Shown piece by piece: positions 54,049 to 62,459 of a stretch of DNA of 64,000 nt. This stretch comes from Lachnospiraceae bacterium AC3007 (GTDB lineage: Bacteria; Bacillota; Clostridia; Lachnospirales; Lachnospiraceae), in assembly GCA_000621405.1 (NCBI GenBank), contig KK211271.1:124001-188000 (forward strand), given 5' to 3'. A program made the position numbers and the translations under genes. The notes under the pieces were generated by a model. It was not told the DNA's origin and ran no database searches. It saw only the letters and a list, made by a program, of their open reading frames with translations. Positions within the stretch are counted from its first letter, which is position 1. Each line of letters begins with the position of its first letter.

Positions 54049-54435
54049 ATGTTGATAAAGCAGCTTTCAGTATTTCTGGAAAACAGACCCGGCACCCTTG
54101 ACGAGGCATTGAGGATCCTCAAGGATGCAGACGTAGATATCAAGGCACTGGCGCTCGCCGATACATCGGAATTCGGAGTCTTAAGGATAATCGCAGACAA
54201 GCCCGAAGAAGCAAAGCAGGCGATGAAGAGCGCCGGCTACACATCCACCGTGAATGAAGTGATATCCGTCGAGTTAAAGGCCGAGGTCGGATATCTCGCA
54301 GGGATAGTGAAAAAGATCTCAGCCGAGGGAGTGAACATCGAGTACATGTACGCCGCCCCGTCGGATGAGAATGAAGCAAAGATGATGATCAAGACCGACG
54401 ATCCGGAGCGCGCCGAGAAAGCGATAGCAGGATAA
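54049..54435 (+). CDS. Double ACT-domain protein
   Basis: 128 residues, two ACT domains in tandem: IKQLSVFLENRPGTLDEAL (1-66) and ELKAEVGYLAGIVKKIS (71-128). Small ACT proteins of this kind sit beside PaaK and indolepyruvate oxidoreductase genes in Clostridia and are thought to sense an aromatic or other amino acid. The start is fixed by GGAGG 9 bases upstream; the frame extends 33 bases further without support. It lies 114 bases after paaK and 3 bases before rnhA. Confidence 0.9.
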   Translation: MLIKQLSVFLENRPGTLDEALRILKDADVDIKALALADTSEFGVLRIIADKPEEAKQAMKSAGYTSTVNEVISVELKAEVGYLAGIVKKISAEGVNIEYMYAAPSDENEAKMMIKTDDPERAEKAIAG

Positions 54436-54438
54436 AGC

Positions 54439-54888
54439 ATGCAGGAGATCTGGCTCTATTCTGACGGAAGCTCAAGAGGGAATCCCGGACCCGGGGGATA
54501 CGGCACCATTCTGAAATTCACCGACAGCAAAGGGGAAGTCCACGAAAGAGAATACAGCGAGGGCTTCCCTGAGACCACGAACAACAGGATGGAGCTCTCG
54601 GGTGTGATCAGAGGCTTTGAAGAGCTGAAAAAGCCCTGCATAGTTCATGTGGTGACCGACTCACAATACGTCGTAAAGCCCTTCAGCGAAGGCTGGCTCG
54701 ACAAATGGATCGCCAACGGCTGGAAAGGCTCGGACAAAAAGCCGGTTAAGAACATCGAACTCTGGCAGAGACTTAAAAAAGCCATGGAGGGACATCAGGC
54801 GGACTTCATCTGGGTGAAGGGACACGCCGGACATCCCGAGAACGAGCGATGCGACAAGCTCGCGACTACAGCTGCGGACGAGATATAA
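54439..54888 (+). CDS. rnhA: Ribonuclease HI
   Basis: 149 residues. Cleaves the RNA strand of RNA-DNA hybrids. Catalytic residues D9 (LYSDGSSRGNPGPGG), E52 (NNRMELSGVI), D74 (VVTDSQYV), H129 (WVKGHAGHPEN) and D139 (ERCDKLA) are all present. The start follows the ACT gene stop by 3 bases; AGGA in that gene's last codons serves as ribosome site. It is convergent with iorB across an 18-base gap with no terminator. Confidence 0.95.
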   Translation: MQEIWLYSDGSSRGNPGPGGYGTILKFTDSKGEVHEREYSEGFPETTNNRMELSGVIRGFEELKKPCIVHVVTDSQYVVKPFSEGWLDKWIANGWKGSDKKPVKNIELWQRLKKAMEGHQADFIWVKGHAGHPENERCDKLATTAADEI

Positions 54889-54906
54889 CGGACGAGTCAA
54901 CACTCC

Positions 54907-55476
54907 TCAGGCAGCATACCCTGTCTCAAACGCCTTCAGATTGATATCTACAGTCTTTGGGGGAACAGTCTTTTCAATTACGCTGACCCATTGTTCCTTT
55001 GAAAAATCCATATGGCGGGCTGCCATGCCGAGCACCACGAGATTGAACACTCTCTGATTGCCCAGTTTCTTTGCTTCATCCATGGCATCAATTGAATATA
55101 CAGTATGATCCTTTGAAAGATCCTCGAGTATGCCCTCGGGATAGACAGCCTGGCCGGTGACTACAGGCATCGGATCTATGCGCTCGTCGTTCGCGATGAG
55201 CACCCCGTCCTCCTTCAGAAAATGCGCATAGCGCATGGCTTCGAGTCTCTCAAAGGCTATCAGCACATCTGCCTGTCCTTCCTCGACTATAGGCTCGTAC
55301 ACTTTGTCGCCGTACCTTACAAAAGTCACGACCGAGCCTCCGCGCTGAGCCATTCCGTGAACCTCAGAGATCTTTACATCATATCCGGCGTCCGCCATGA
55401 GGCCGCCCAGTATGCGGCTCGTCAGCAATGTTCCCTGACCGCCGACTCCGACTATCATAATGTTTCTGGTTGCCAT
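54907..55476 (-). CDS. iorB: Indolepyruvate:ferredoxin oxidoreductase, beta subunit
   Basis: 189 residues, gamma-type domain of 2-oxoacid:ferredoxin oxidoreductases: IMIVGVGGQGTLLTSRILGG at the start, then VKISEVHGMAQRGGSVVTFVRYG and an internal DVLIAFERLEAMRY. With IorA it oxidises aryl pyruvates to aryl-acetyl-CoA and reduces ferredoxin. AAAAAGGAG precedes the ATG at 55476. Unusually it is separated from iorA by two small genes, though on the same strand. Confidence 0.93.
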   Translation of the reverse strand: MATRNIMIVGVGGQGTLLTSRILGGLMADAGYDVKISEVHGMAQRGGSVVTFVRYGDKVYEPIVEEGQADVLIAFERLEAMRYAHFLKEDGVLIANDERIDPMPVVTGQAVYPEGILEDLSKDHTVYSIDAMDEAKKLGNQRVFNLVVLGMAARHMDFSKEQWVSVIEKTVPPKTVDINLKAFETGYAA

Positions 55477-55510
55477 TATAATCTCCTTTTTCGTCCCTCT
55501 GTCCCGCAGC

Positions 55511-55822
55511 TTACACAAACTTCACAGCCGTGCCGTATGCCATGACTTCCGCCGCGCTCTGCATTATCGATGAAGTGGAATACCTCAGGGCTACTACGGC
55601 GTCTGCCCCGAGCTGAGTGGCTTCCTGTACCATCCTGTCAGTTGCCACGGTCCTTGCCTTTATCATCATCTCGTTGTAGTTGCCGAGCTCTCCACCGACA
55701 AGTGTCTTAAGGCCGGCGCCGATGTCTTTGAGCGCATTCACAGTCTGGATCGTGCTTCCCTTCACGGTGCCCAGCATCTCAAGGTTCTTTCCGTTAATTG
55801 TCTCTGTTGTTACTACTATCAT
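55511..55822 (-). CDS. YbjQ/UPF0145-family protein
   Basis: 103 residues, small cytoplasmic protein of the YbjQ (UPF0145, heavy-metal-binding-like) family: VTTETINGKNLEMLG, ARTVATDRMVQEATQLGADAVVALRY and the tail AEVMAYGTAVKFV. It forms pentamers in known structures; role unknown. The start at 55822 is fixed by GAGGAGG; the longer form is not needed. Encoded between the DUF1653 gene and iorB. Confidence 0.92.
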   Translation of the reverse strand: MIVVTTETINGKNLEMLGTVKGSTIQTVNALKDIGAGLKTLVGGELGNYNEMMIKARTVATDRMVQEATQLGADAVVALRYSTSSIMQSAAEVMAYGTAVKFV

Positions 55823-55874
55823 TTTGCGCCTCCTCATTATTAATATAATATTCTCCTGATATCGGAGATGGCCA

Positions 55875-56291
55875 TCATTCTATTCTTTCGAAGCGACTGA
55901 ATGTCTTTCCGTCCCTTTCCATGGTCTCATTCCACATGTAAGCCGGTCTCGTCCACACCTCTTTCTCCCCGTAAAGAGCCCGGTATACCACCATGGGCTC
56001 CATGGTCTCGGAATGCCTTGCTATACAGAGGACCTCATATTCGTTACCCTTGAAATGTCTGTACCGGCCGGGCTGTATCGCTTCTTTTGCCTCTTCGTAA
56101 GTGGGAAGAAAATCAATGCTTGCTATATCTGATCCAAAAAACATATATTCTCCGATCTTTATGGCCTCTTCTTCCCTGTCATACTCGTGAAGCCCGTATT
56201 CCGCCGGAAAAGTCTCTGCTGTTCCGGTAAAGACATTCCCCTTATCATCCGTCACACGGACGAGTCTGTCTTCATATTGCAGAAAGCTCAT
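55875..56291 (-). CDS. DUF1653-domain protein with N-terminal small beta domain
   Basis: 138 residues. Residues about 72-138 are DUF1653 (PGRYRHFKGNEYEVLCIARHSE, VVYRALYGEKEVWTRPAYMW). Residues 1-65 (YEDRLVRVTDDKGNVFTGTAETF) look like a short Sm-like barrel; this is inference. The ATG overlaps the stop of iorA (ATGA), so translation is coupled. Function unknown. Confidence 0.85.
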   Translation of the reverse strand: MSFLQYEDRLVRVTDDKGNVFTGTAETFPAEYGLHEYDREEEAIKIGEYMFFGSDIASIDFLPTYEEAKEAIQPGRYRHFKGNEYEVLCIARHSETMEPMVVYRALYGEKEVWTRPAYMWNETMERDGKTFSRFERIE

Positions 56292-58027
56292 ATCTCATAC
56301 CGCTCCAGAGCGCCGAAATTACAAAGCTGCGTGCACAGTCCGCATCCGTTGCAGAGCGTATCGTCGATCTCTATGGTGCCGTCCTCTTTCTTCTTGACGG
56401 CAGGGCATCCGGGTTTCAGGCACATACCGCACTTTTTACATTTATCCGGCAATGCTCTTACCTTGTACGGGAACTTCTGTCCCTTGAGCAGCGCACAGGG
56501 AGCGCAGACTATGATCACGGACAGTGCATCCCGCGAAGTCTCCTCCTTCACGACTCTCTCGAGCTCTGCCGTATCGAAGGCATCCACTTCGACAACGTGT
56601 TCTATGTTCATCGCCTTGCAGATCCTATATATCGATATCGCGGGGACCTCCCTTCCGTCCAGAGTCCTGCCTGTAGCAGCATGGTCCTGATGTCCTGTCA
56701 TTCCCGTAGTGGAATTGTCGAGGATCATGACTGTCGCGCTCGAGCCGTTATATGCCAGGTCTTCGAGAGAATTGATCCCTGTATGCATGAATGTCGAGTC
56801 GCCGATCACAGCTACCCATTTCTTTATATATTCTGCGCCTCTCGCCTTTTCCATTCCATGGAGCATGGATATGGAAGCTCCCATGCAGACCGTGGTATCG
56901 ACCACTCCGAGAGGTGCCACCGCTCCGAGCGTGTAGCAGCCTATATCGCCGGATGCATGGATTCCGAGTTTTTTCAGCACGTAATACGTACTTCTGTGAG
57001 GGCATCCGGGACAGAGGATGGGCGGACGGTTCGGCACTTCTTTTGCCGATACTTTTGCCTGCTCGCTCTTAAGCCTCTCCCTTAGCAGATTTGCAGAATA
57101 CTCCCCCTGTAGGGTGAAGAGTTCCTTACCTTCACACTCTATACCCCAGGAGCGCACGTACGTCTCTATAAAGGGTTCAAGCTCCTCAAAGATGATGAGT
57201 CTTTTGACCTTCGATGCAAATTCCCTTATGAGCTTCTCAGGAAGCGGATACACAAGCCCCAGCTTCAGGACGCTTGCTTCGGGAAATACTTCCTTCACAT
57301 ACTGATATGCCACACCGCTTGTAATAAAGCCTGTCTCGTCATCTCCGGGCTCTATACGGTTTATTGCCATGGAGGAAGCATCCTCCGCCATCTTCTTTTC
57401 ACGTTCCTCTACGTAGACATGTCTGCCCTTAGCCATGCCGGGCATCATGACATTCTTCATGACATCCCTCTCGTACGGGATATCATCCGGACAGACTCTG
57501 TCGGAGAGTTCCACTGTCCCCTGCGAATGCCCTATCCTCGTCGTAGTCCTTAAGATCACCGGGGTATCGTATTTCTCAGAGAGTTCAAAGGCAAGCTTTG
57601 TCATATCATGCGCCTCAGCCGAATCCGAGGGTTCCAGCACGGGCACGTGTGCAGACCTGCCGATAAGCCTGGTATCCTGTTCGTTCTGAGAAGAATAAAG
57701 CCCCGGATCATCTGCCACGCAGAACACAAGTCCACCCTTTGCTCCGATATAGGACACGGAATAAAGCGGGTCACTTGCTACATTAAGGCCCACATGCTTC
57801 ATAGAGCACATGGCTCTGACTCCGGCCATGGATGCTCCTATGGCGACCTCCGCTGCCACCTTCTCATTCGGCGACCACTCGGCGTATACATCCGGATACT
57901 TCACGAGATTTTCCGATATCTCAGTGCTGGGCGTACCCGGATAAGCAGCAGATACCTTCACTCCTGCTTCCCATGCTCCTCTTGCTATGGCAGCGTTGCC
58001 AAGCATTATCTCTTTTTTGGCCATCAT
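56288..58027 (-). CDS. iorA: Indolepyruvate:ferredoxin oxidoreductase, alpha subunit
   Basis: 579 residues. Domains: pyrimidine-binding (LGNAAIARGAWEAGVKVSAA), C-terminal-helical, TPP-binding (GDIGCYTLGAVAPL, AVIGDSTFMHTGI, MILDNSTTGMTGHQ) and two 4Fe-4S motifs at the end (CKKCGMCLKPGCP and CNGCGLCTQLCNFG). It converts indolepyruvate and other aryl pyruvates with CoA to aryl-acetyl-CoA, reducing ferredoxin; PaaK would then release the acid with ATP gain. CAGGAGAG precedes the start; two adjacent Met codons are possible. Confidence 0.95.
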   Translation of the reverse strand: MMAKKEIMLGNAAIARGAWEAGVKVSAAYPGTPSTEISENLVKYPDVYAEWSPNEKVAAEVAIGASMAGVRAMCSMKHVGLNVASDPLYSVSYIGAKGGLVFCVADDPGLYSSQNEQDTRLIGRSAHVPVLEPSDSAEAHDMTKLAFELSEKYDTPVILRTTTRIGHSQGTVELSDRVCPDDIPYERDVMKNVMMPGMAKGRHVYVEEREKKMAEDASSMAINRIEPGDDETGFITSGVAYQYVKEVFPEASVLKLGLVYPLPEKLIREFASKVKRLIIFEELEPFIETYVRSWGIECEGKELFTLQGEYSANLLRERLKSEQAKVSAKEVPNRPPILCPGCPHRSTYYVLKKLGIHASGDIGCYTLGAVAPLGVVDTTVCMGASISMLHGMEKARGAEYIKKWVAVIGDSTFMHTGINSLEDLAYNGSSATVMILDNSTTGMTGHQDHAATGRTLDGREVPAISIYRICKAMNIEHVVEVDAFDTAELERVVKEETSRDALSVIIVCAPCALLKGQKFPYKVRALPDKCKKCGMCLKPGCPAVKKKEDGTIEIDDTLCNGCGLCTQLCNFGALERYEI

Positions 58028-58057
58028 ATCTCTCCTGTTTTATATTATTGCCGGTTC

Positions 58058-59650
58058 CTAATGCTTCGGACCATGCTTTTTCTTTTTGGGAAATCCAAAC
58101 TGCACTATCTTCTTTTTGGGCTTCACGCTTCCGTCACTGCCGATGTCCCTCGAGCGCACGTCCTTCTTTCCAAACCACTCTCCGTCATTTCTGCCTCTTG
58201 ATCTGCGATCCCTGTGATTGCCGTGATCCCTGTGATTGCCGCGATCACCGTGATCACCGTAGTCCTTATAGCGTCCGCGCTCACGCGATCCTCTCCCCGA
58301 TCTCTTTCCCTCATTCTCTCTGTAAGCGATGAAATCAGAATCTTTGACCTCTCCTTCGCCGGAGCCCATCTCCTTTTTAAGAAATGCTGCGGCGATATCG
58401 AGTGACGTGAGTTCGCTGTCCGCCATGCCGGTCTCTATGAGACTTATCATATCCGTAAGATCTTCATTTTCGGCTATCTGCGTCACGGAATCAAGAATAC
58501 TTTGAGCCTTTGACGCCTTCACGTCCTTGGCTTTCGGGATGCGTCTTGATTCGATCCTTGTGTGGCAGAATCTCTCTATATCCCGGATCTTAAAGATCTC
58601 ACGGCCGACCACCAGAGTAAAAGCCCTTCCCTTGCGTCCGGCTCTGCCGGTACGCCCTATCCTGTGGACATAGTACTCTATATCTTCAGGCACATCGTAG
58701 TTGATCACAGCCTCGACATCATCTATGTCGAGTCCTCTTGCGGCTACGTCAGTGGCGATAAGGATCTCCGTTCCTCCGTTCCTGAAGCCCGCCATCACAT
58801 GATCTCTCTGCTGCTGCGACAGATCCCCGTGAAGCGCATCCGCAAAGTACCCCCGTCCGATCAGGGCCTCGGACAGCTCATCCGCCATCCTCTTGGTGTT
58901 GGTAAAGATAAGCGTCCTTTTCGGATTGTAATAGTCAAGGAGCCTCGAGACCGCGTCTGTCTTCATACCCTTCGGAATCTCATAGAAATACTGCTTCACA
59001 AGAGGGATGGTCAGTTCCTTTGCCGGGATCTTCACAAAGACCGCGTCACTCTTCTGATAATCTTTGGTGATCTGCAGTATGGGGTGGGGCATCGTGGCTG
59101 AAAATAAAGCCGTCTGATGGTCGCCGGTGATGTCCTTTAATATGGTCTCTATGTCCTCTCTGAAGCCCATATCAAGCATCTCGTCGGCTTCATCCAGCAC
59201 GACAGTCTTAACGGCGCCGAGCTTGAGCGTATGGCGTCTGATATGGTCCATCACACGTCCGGGCGTGCCCACAACTATCTGACAGTTGCCTCTGAGGCTC
59301 CTTATCTGCTTTGAGATATCCTGTCCTCCGTAGATGGGCAGCACTCTTATCCCCGAATAATACTTGGCATACTGCCTTATATCGTCCGCAGCCTGGATGG
59401 CAAGCTCCCTCGTGGGGCAGAGGATAAGCGCCTGCGTCTTCTCCTCCGAACTGTCCGTGCTCTGAACTATGGGTATCCCGAAGGCCGCGGTCTTGCCGGT
59501 CCCCGTCTGTGCCTGACCGATAAGATCCCTTCCCTGCATCATCACGGGAATGGCTTCCTTCTGTATCGGAGTCATGATCTCATAGCCAAGCTCCCCTACT
59601 GCGCGCAGGATCCTCTCATCAAGTCCCGCATCCTCGTATTTTATATCCAT
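58058..59650 (-). CDS. DEAD-box ATP-dependent RNA helicase
   Basis: About 530 residues, CshA/DeaD-like. Q motif MTPIQKEAIPVM, motif I AQTGTGKTAAFG, Ia PTRELAIQ, II VLDEADEMLD, III SATMPH, VI HRIGRTGRAGRKGRA. After the helicase core and a DbpA/CsdA-like linker region, the last 80 residues are Arg/Gly/Asp/His-rich (repeated GDHGDRGNHRDHGNH) and end in a lysine-rich tail, an RNA-binding extension typical of cold-shock and ribosome-assembly helicases. Start at 59650 from AGGAAG; the frame extends 21 bases further. Confidence 0.93.
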   Translation of the reverse strand: MDIKYEDAGLDERILRAVGELGYEIMTPIQKEAIPVMMQGRDLIGQAQTGTGKTAAFGIPIVQSTDSSEEKTQALILCPTRELAIQAADDIRQYAKYYSGIRVLPIYGGQDISKQIRSLRGNCQIVVGTPGRVMDHIRRHTLKLGAVKTVVLDEADEMLDMGFREDIETILKDITGDHQTALFSATMPHPILQITKDYQKSDAVFVKIPAKELTIPLVKQYFYEIPKGMKTDAVSRLLDYYNPKRTLIFTNTKRMADELSEALIGRGYFADALHGDLSQQQRDHVMAGFRNGGTEILIATDVAARGLDIDDVEAVINYDVPEDIEYYVHRIGRTGRAGRKGRAFTLVVGREIFKIRDIERFCHTRIESRRIPKAKDVKASKAQSILDSVTQIAENEDLTDMISLIETGMADSELTSLDIAAAFLKKEMGSGEGEVKDSDFIAYRENEGKRSGRGSRERGRYKDYGDHGDRGNHRDHGNHRDRRSRGRNDGEWFGKKDVRSRDIGSDGSVKPKKKIVQFGFPKKKKHGPKH

Positions 59651-59734
59651 ATCTTCTTCCTGTCCTGTCACTTGCCCGAAGTCTGTCCTTTCTTTGCGAT
59701 AACGCTCCTTTTCACTAAACGGAGATGCCTCATC

Positions 59735-59851
59735 TCACATCTCGATCAGCTCGTACTCCCTGCTGCCAAGACCGATCTTCTCGCCGTGCTCAAGAGTTTC
59801 CTTCCACTTGATGTTCGGATTGCTGTCCAGGAAATGATCATGATGATGCCC
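59735..59851 (-). pseudogene. Possible FHA-domain C-terminal remnant
   Basis: A 38-codon open stretch after an in-frame TAA encodes NIKWKETLEHGEKIGLGSREY and ends IEM. It resembles the last two strands of forkhead-associated domains (LxxGDxIxLGxxEY). It has no start, so it is at most a gene fragment. The rest of 59651-59891 holds nothing else I recognise. Confidence 0.3.
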
Positions 59852-59891
59852 TTAAGGGTTATAGTGCCGCAAAGAGGGTCGGGGAATTTAA

Positions 59892-59974
59892 TGCAGGTAG
59901 TGGGACTTGAACCCACATGTAGTTGCCTACGGCAGATTTTGAGTCTGCTGCGTCTGCCATTCCGCCATACCTGC
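59892..59974 (-). tRNA. tRNA-Leu (anticodon CAA)
   Basis: Complete 83-base leucine tRNA on the minus strand. Acceptor stem GCAGGTA/TACCTGC with discriminator A, D arm with GGCGGAATGGCAGACGC, anticodon stem GCAGA/TCTGC around the loop CTCAAAA (anticodon CAA), long variable arm GTAG-GCAA-CTAC typical of class II tRNAs, and T arm GTGGGTTCAAGTCCCAC. No encoded CCA. Partial copies of its sequence lie just upstream at 60004-60052 and 60093-60128. Confidence 0.95.
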
Positions 59975-60003
59975 CGGGTATTCTATCTTGTTAAAGCCGC
60001 CAA

Positions 60004-60052
60004 CAGATTTTGATGTCTGCTGAGTTTCGCCATGGGCGAAACTCTGTCTGCA
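60004..60052 (-). repeat. tRNA-Leu-like fragment with inserted hairpin
   Basis: The minus strand reads CAGACATCAAAATCTG, like the anticodon arm of the neighbouring tRNA-Leu with a shortened stem, preceded by a perfect 10-base-arm hairpin (60022-60031 and 60035-60044). Probably a degenerate second copy of part of the tRNA. Confidence 0.5.
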
Positions 60053-60092
60053 CAATTCCGACACGCCGGCTTATATACTGTATTTAGTTATC

Positions 60093-60128
60093 GGCAGATT
60101 TTGATGTCTGCCATTCCGCCATACCTGC
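60093..60128 (-). pseudogene. Truncated tRNA-Leu copy
   Basis: The minus strand repeats the first 23 bases of the tRNA-Leu (GCAGGTATGGCGGAATGGCA and on) exactly, then jumps across a deletion to ATCAAAATCTGCCG, the 3' side of the anticodon arm. The variable, T and 3' acceptor parts are missing, so it cannot be a functional tRNA. Confidence 0.75.
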
Positions 60129-60146
60129 CGGGAAGGGTTTTATTAC

Positions 60147-60205
60147 GCATCTCAAATTCATGCGTCTTCCCGTGAAGGCACGCAAGCCGCATGAATATGA
60201 GATGC
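60147..60205 (-). terminator. Inverted repeat after fruK
   Basis: Arms of 18 bases (60188-60205 and 60147-60164, one mismatch) around a 23-base loop, beginning at the fruK stop codon. Only a short A/T stretch follows (TAATAAAA), so it is a terminator-like hairpin rather than a textbook terminator. Confidence 0.55.
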
Positions 60206-61128
60206 TAGGCCCACATGTTGTTGTTTATCTTCTCCAGCTGCATCATGATCGTGCTCTTCTCGCCGAGGCCTTCGGAGAATGCAGTAGCGGCGCCGGCTGC
60301 AGTAGCGAGATTCATGGCCTTCTGCATGTCGCCGTTCTTCATGTATCCTGCGAGGAATCCCGCAACCATGGAGTCGCCGGCTCCCACAGTATTGATGACC
60401 TTGCCTTCGGGCACTCCCATCCTTATGACCTTGCCTTCTTCGGGAATGAGCATGGAGCCCTCGCCGCCCATGGAGATCAGCACGTTTCTGGCACCCTTCT
60501 CCTGGAGCTTTCTGGCATACTTCTCGATATCCTTGTCATTCTTGATCTTTGCCTTGAAGAGGCTGCCAAGCTCTGCCTTATTGGGCTTGATAAGGAACGG
60601 ATGCATCTGTATGGTGTTCATGAGGAGATCGCCGTCAGCATCGACTACGACCTGTACATTCTTATCAGCGACTCTCCTGCATATGCGCTCGTATATCACA
60701 TCATGCATATTCGGCGGTATGGAGCCGGAGAGCACCAGATAATCGCCGTCTGTCAGATCGTCCAGCTTCTTCATGAAGGCCTTCACATCATCGTTGGAAA
60801 GCCTCGGACCTGCCGCATTGATATCGGTCTCTTCGCCGTTTCTTATCTTTACATTCACCCTGGATATTCCCTGACGGAGTATGATGAAATCAGTGCGGAT
60901 ACCTTTGTGGGTGAGACCGTGCACTATGGCTGCCCCGGTGAATCCCGCGACAAAACCCATCGCCACAGTATCTATGCCGAGATTGGTAAGCACCGTGGAT
61001 ACATTGATGCCCTTTCCTCCGTAGTAAAACTCTTCCTTTGTGCTCCTGTTCATGGTTCCGCTTTCTATGGCCCCGTCAAGGTGTACCACGTAATCCAGAG
61101 CAGGATTAAAAGTGACTGTATATACCAT
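60205..61128 (-). CDS. fruK: 1-phosphofructokinase (PfkB family)
   Basis: 307 residues. PfkB/ribokinase fold with N-terminal TFNPALDYVVHLDG, the sugar-binding YYGGKGINVSTVL and the C-terminal NTVGAGDSMVAGFLAGY, whose Asp is the catalytic base. The pattern fits 1-phosphofructokinase; tagatose-6-phosphate kinase (LacC) is the main alternative, of interest given the galactosidase elsewhere in the window. It phosphorylates the ketose phosphate with ATP. No PTS gene is next to it. GGAGG 7 bases before the ATG and its own promoter upstream. Confidence 0.88.
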   Translation of the reverse strand: MVYTVTFNPALDYVVHLDGAIESGTMNRSTKEEFYYGGKGINVSTVLTNLGIDTVAMGFVAGFTGAAIVHGLTHKGIRTDFIILRQGISRVNVKIRNGEETDINAAGPRLSNDDVKAFMKKLDDLTDGDYLVLSGSIPPNMHDVIYERICRRVADKNVQVVVDADGDLLMNTIQMHPFLIKPNKAELGSLFKAKIKNDKDIEKYARKLQEKGARNVLISMGGEGSMLIPEEGKVIRMGVPEGKVINTVGAGDSMVAGFLAGYMKNGDMQKAMNLATAAGAATAFSEGLGEKSTIMMQLEKINNNMWA

Positions 61129-61165
61129 TCAGATACCTCCGGTTAATTGGCTGTAACAACCCATA

Positions 61166-61194
61166 ATTATAGCAAAAATCACACTCTCTGCAAA
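61166..61194 (-). promoter_or_regulatory. Promoter of fruK
   Basis: On the minus strand TTTGCA (61189-61194), 17-base spacer, consensus TATAAT (61166-61171). The -35 box lies immediately after the upstream purine gene's stop codon; the leader would be about 30 bases. Confidence 0.6.
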
Positions 61195-61196
61195 CT

Positions 61197-62375
61197 TTAA
61201 TGATGAAAGAGCCTCATCCCGGTAAAGCACATGACCATGTCATGACGGTCGGCAGCCTCGATCACCACATCATCCCTGATCGAGCCGCCGGGCTCTGCGA
61301 CATACTTAACTCCGCTTCTTGCCGCCCTGTCTATATTGTCCCCGAAGGGGAAGAACGCATCAGAGCCAAGCGCTACGTCAGTATTGCCCTTAAGCCATTC
61401 CTTCTTTTCCTCATCGGTGAAGACATCAGGCTTCTCAGTGAATATCCTCTCCCAGTTCCCGTCGGAGAGCACGTCCATATAGTCGGCACCGATGTAGAGA
61501 TCGACAGCATTGTCCCTGTCGGGCATCCTGATATCGTCTCTGAAGGGAAGTGACAGTACTTTGGGGCTCTGCCTTAAGTACCAGTTGTCAGCCTTGCTGC
61601 CTGCAAGACGGGTGCAGTGGATCCTCGACTGCTGTCCGGCACCTACTCCTATAGCCTGTCCGTTCTTCACATAGCATACAGAGTTGCTCTGTGTGTATTT
61701 GAGGGTAATAAGGGCTATCATAAGGTCTGCAGCCGCTTCATCCGTCAGGTCCTTATTCTTCGTGACGATATTGTCGAGCAGTTCTCTGTTGATCTCAAAC
61801 TCATTCCTTCCCTGCTCGAAGGTCACGCCGTATACCTGCTTGCGCTCTACAGGAGCAGGCCTGTAGGAAGGATCTATCTTAAGTATGCAGTAGGCTCCCT
61901 TCTTTTTCTCCTTAAGGATCTCGACAGCTTCTTCATCATAGTCGGGGGCTATGATCCCGTCCGACACCTCGCGCCTTATAAGCTGAGCAGTCTCCCTGTC
62001 GCATTTTGAGGACAGGGAAATAAAATCACCGAAGCTCGACATCCTGTCTGCTCCCCTTGCCCTGGCATAGGCGCATGCCATGGGAGAAAGAGCCGTGTCG
62101 GGATCTATCCAGTAGATCTTTTTTTCAATATCAGTAAGAGGGATCCCGATCGCTGCGCCTGCCGGAGAGACATGCTTGAAAGAAGTGGCGGCCACGTGTC
62201 CTGTCGCATGCTCAAGCTCACGCACAAGCTGATATCCGTTTAAGGCATCAAGGAGATTGATATAGCCGGGTCTTCCGTTCACCACCTCTATGGGAAGGCT
62301 GCTTCCGTCCTCCATGTATACCCTCGACGGCTTCTGATTAGGGTTGCATCCGTATTTCAGTTCAAGTTCGTTCAT
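61197..62375 (-). CDS. Stand-alone AICAR transformylase
   Basis: 392 residues. This is only the C-terminal (formyltransferase) half of PurH, adding a formyl group from 10-formyl-tetrahydrofolate to AICAR in purine synthesis. Seen: the catalytic lysine-histidine region TSFKHVSPAGAAIG, LKYTQSNSVCYV, VGAGQQSRIHCTRLAGSKA and SDAFFPFGDNID. The IMP cyclohydrolase half is missing and is supplied by the gene directly upstream, 84 bases away. The start at 62375 follows AGAGAGG; the longer frame to 62432 is not needed. Confidence 0.92.
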   Translation of the reverse strand: MNELELKYGCNPNQKPSRVYMEDGSSLPIEVVNGRPGYINLLDALNGYQLVRELEHATGHVAATSFKHVSPAGAAIGIPLTDIEKKIYWIDPDTALSPMACAYARARGADRMSSFGDFISLSSKCDRETAQLIRREVSDGIIAPDYDEEAVEILKEKKKGAYCILKIDPSYRPAPVERKQVYGVTFEQGRNEFEINRELLDNIVTKNKDLTDEAAADLMIALITLKYTQSNSVCYVKNGQAIGVGAGQQSRIHCTRLAGSKADNWYLRQSPKVLSLPFRDDIRMPDRDNAVDLYIGADYMDVLSDGNWERIFTEKPDVFTDEEKKEWLKGNTDVALGSDAFFPFGDNIDRAARSGVKYVAEPGGSIRDDVVIEAADRHDMVMCFTGMRLFHH

Positions 62376-62459
62376 GATCTGGTATCCTCTCTTCTTTATC
62401 CGGCTCCGCCCTGTCATCTCGTCCTGCATCAAAGGGGCGCGGCCTCGGTTTACATAATT

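Noticed and set aside
59672-60013. 113-codon plus-strand frame across the tRNA
   Set aside because: It is antisense to the tRNA-Leu and has no domain or ribosome site.
60205-61128. LacC (tagatose-6-phosphate kinase) instead of FruK
   Set aside because: Not excluded, but no lac/tagatose pathway gene is adjacent, so 1-phosphofructokinase was kept as the more common call.
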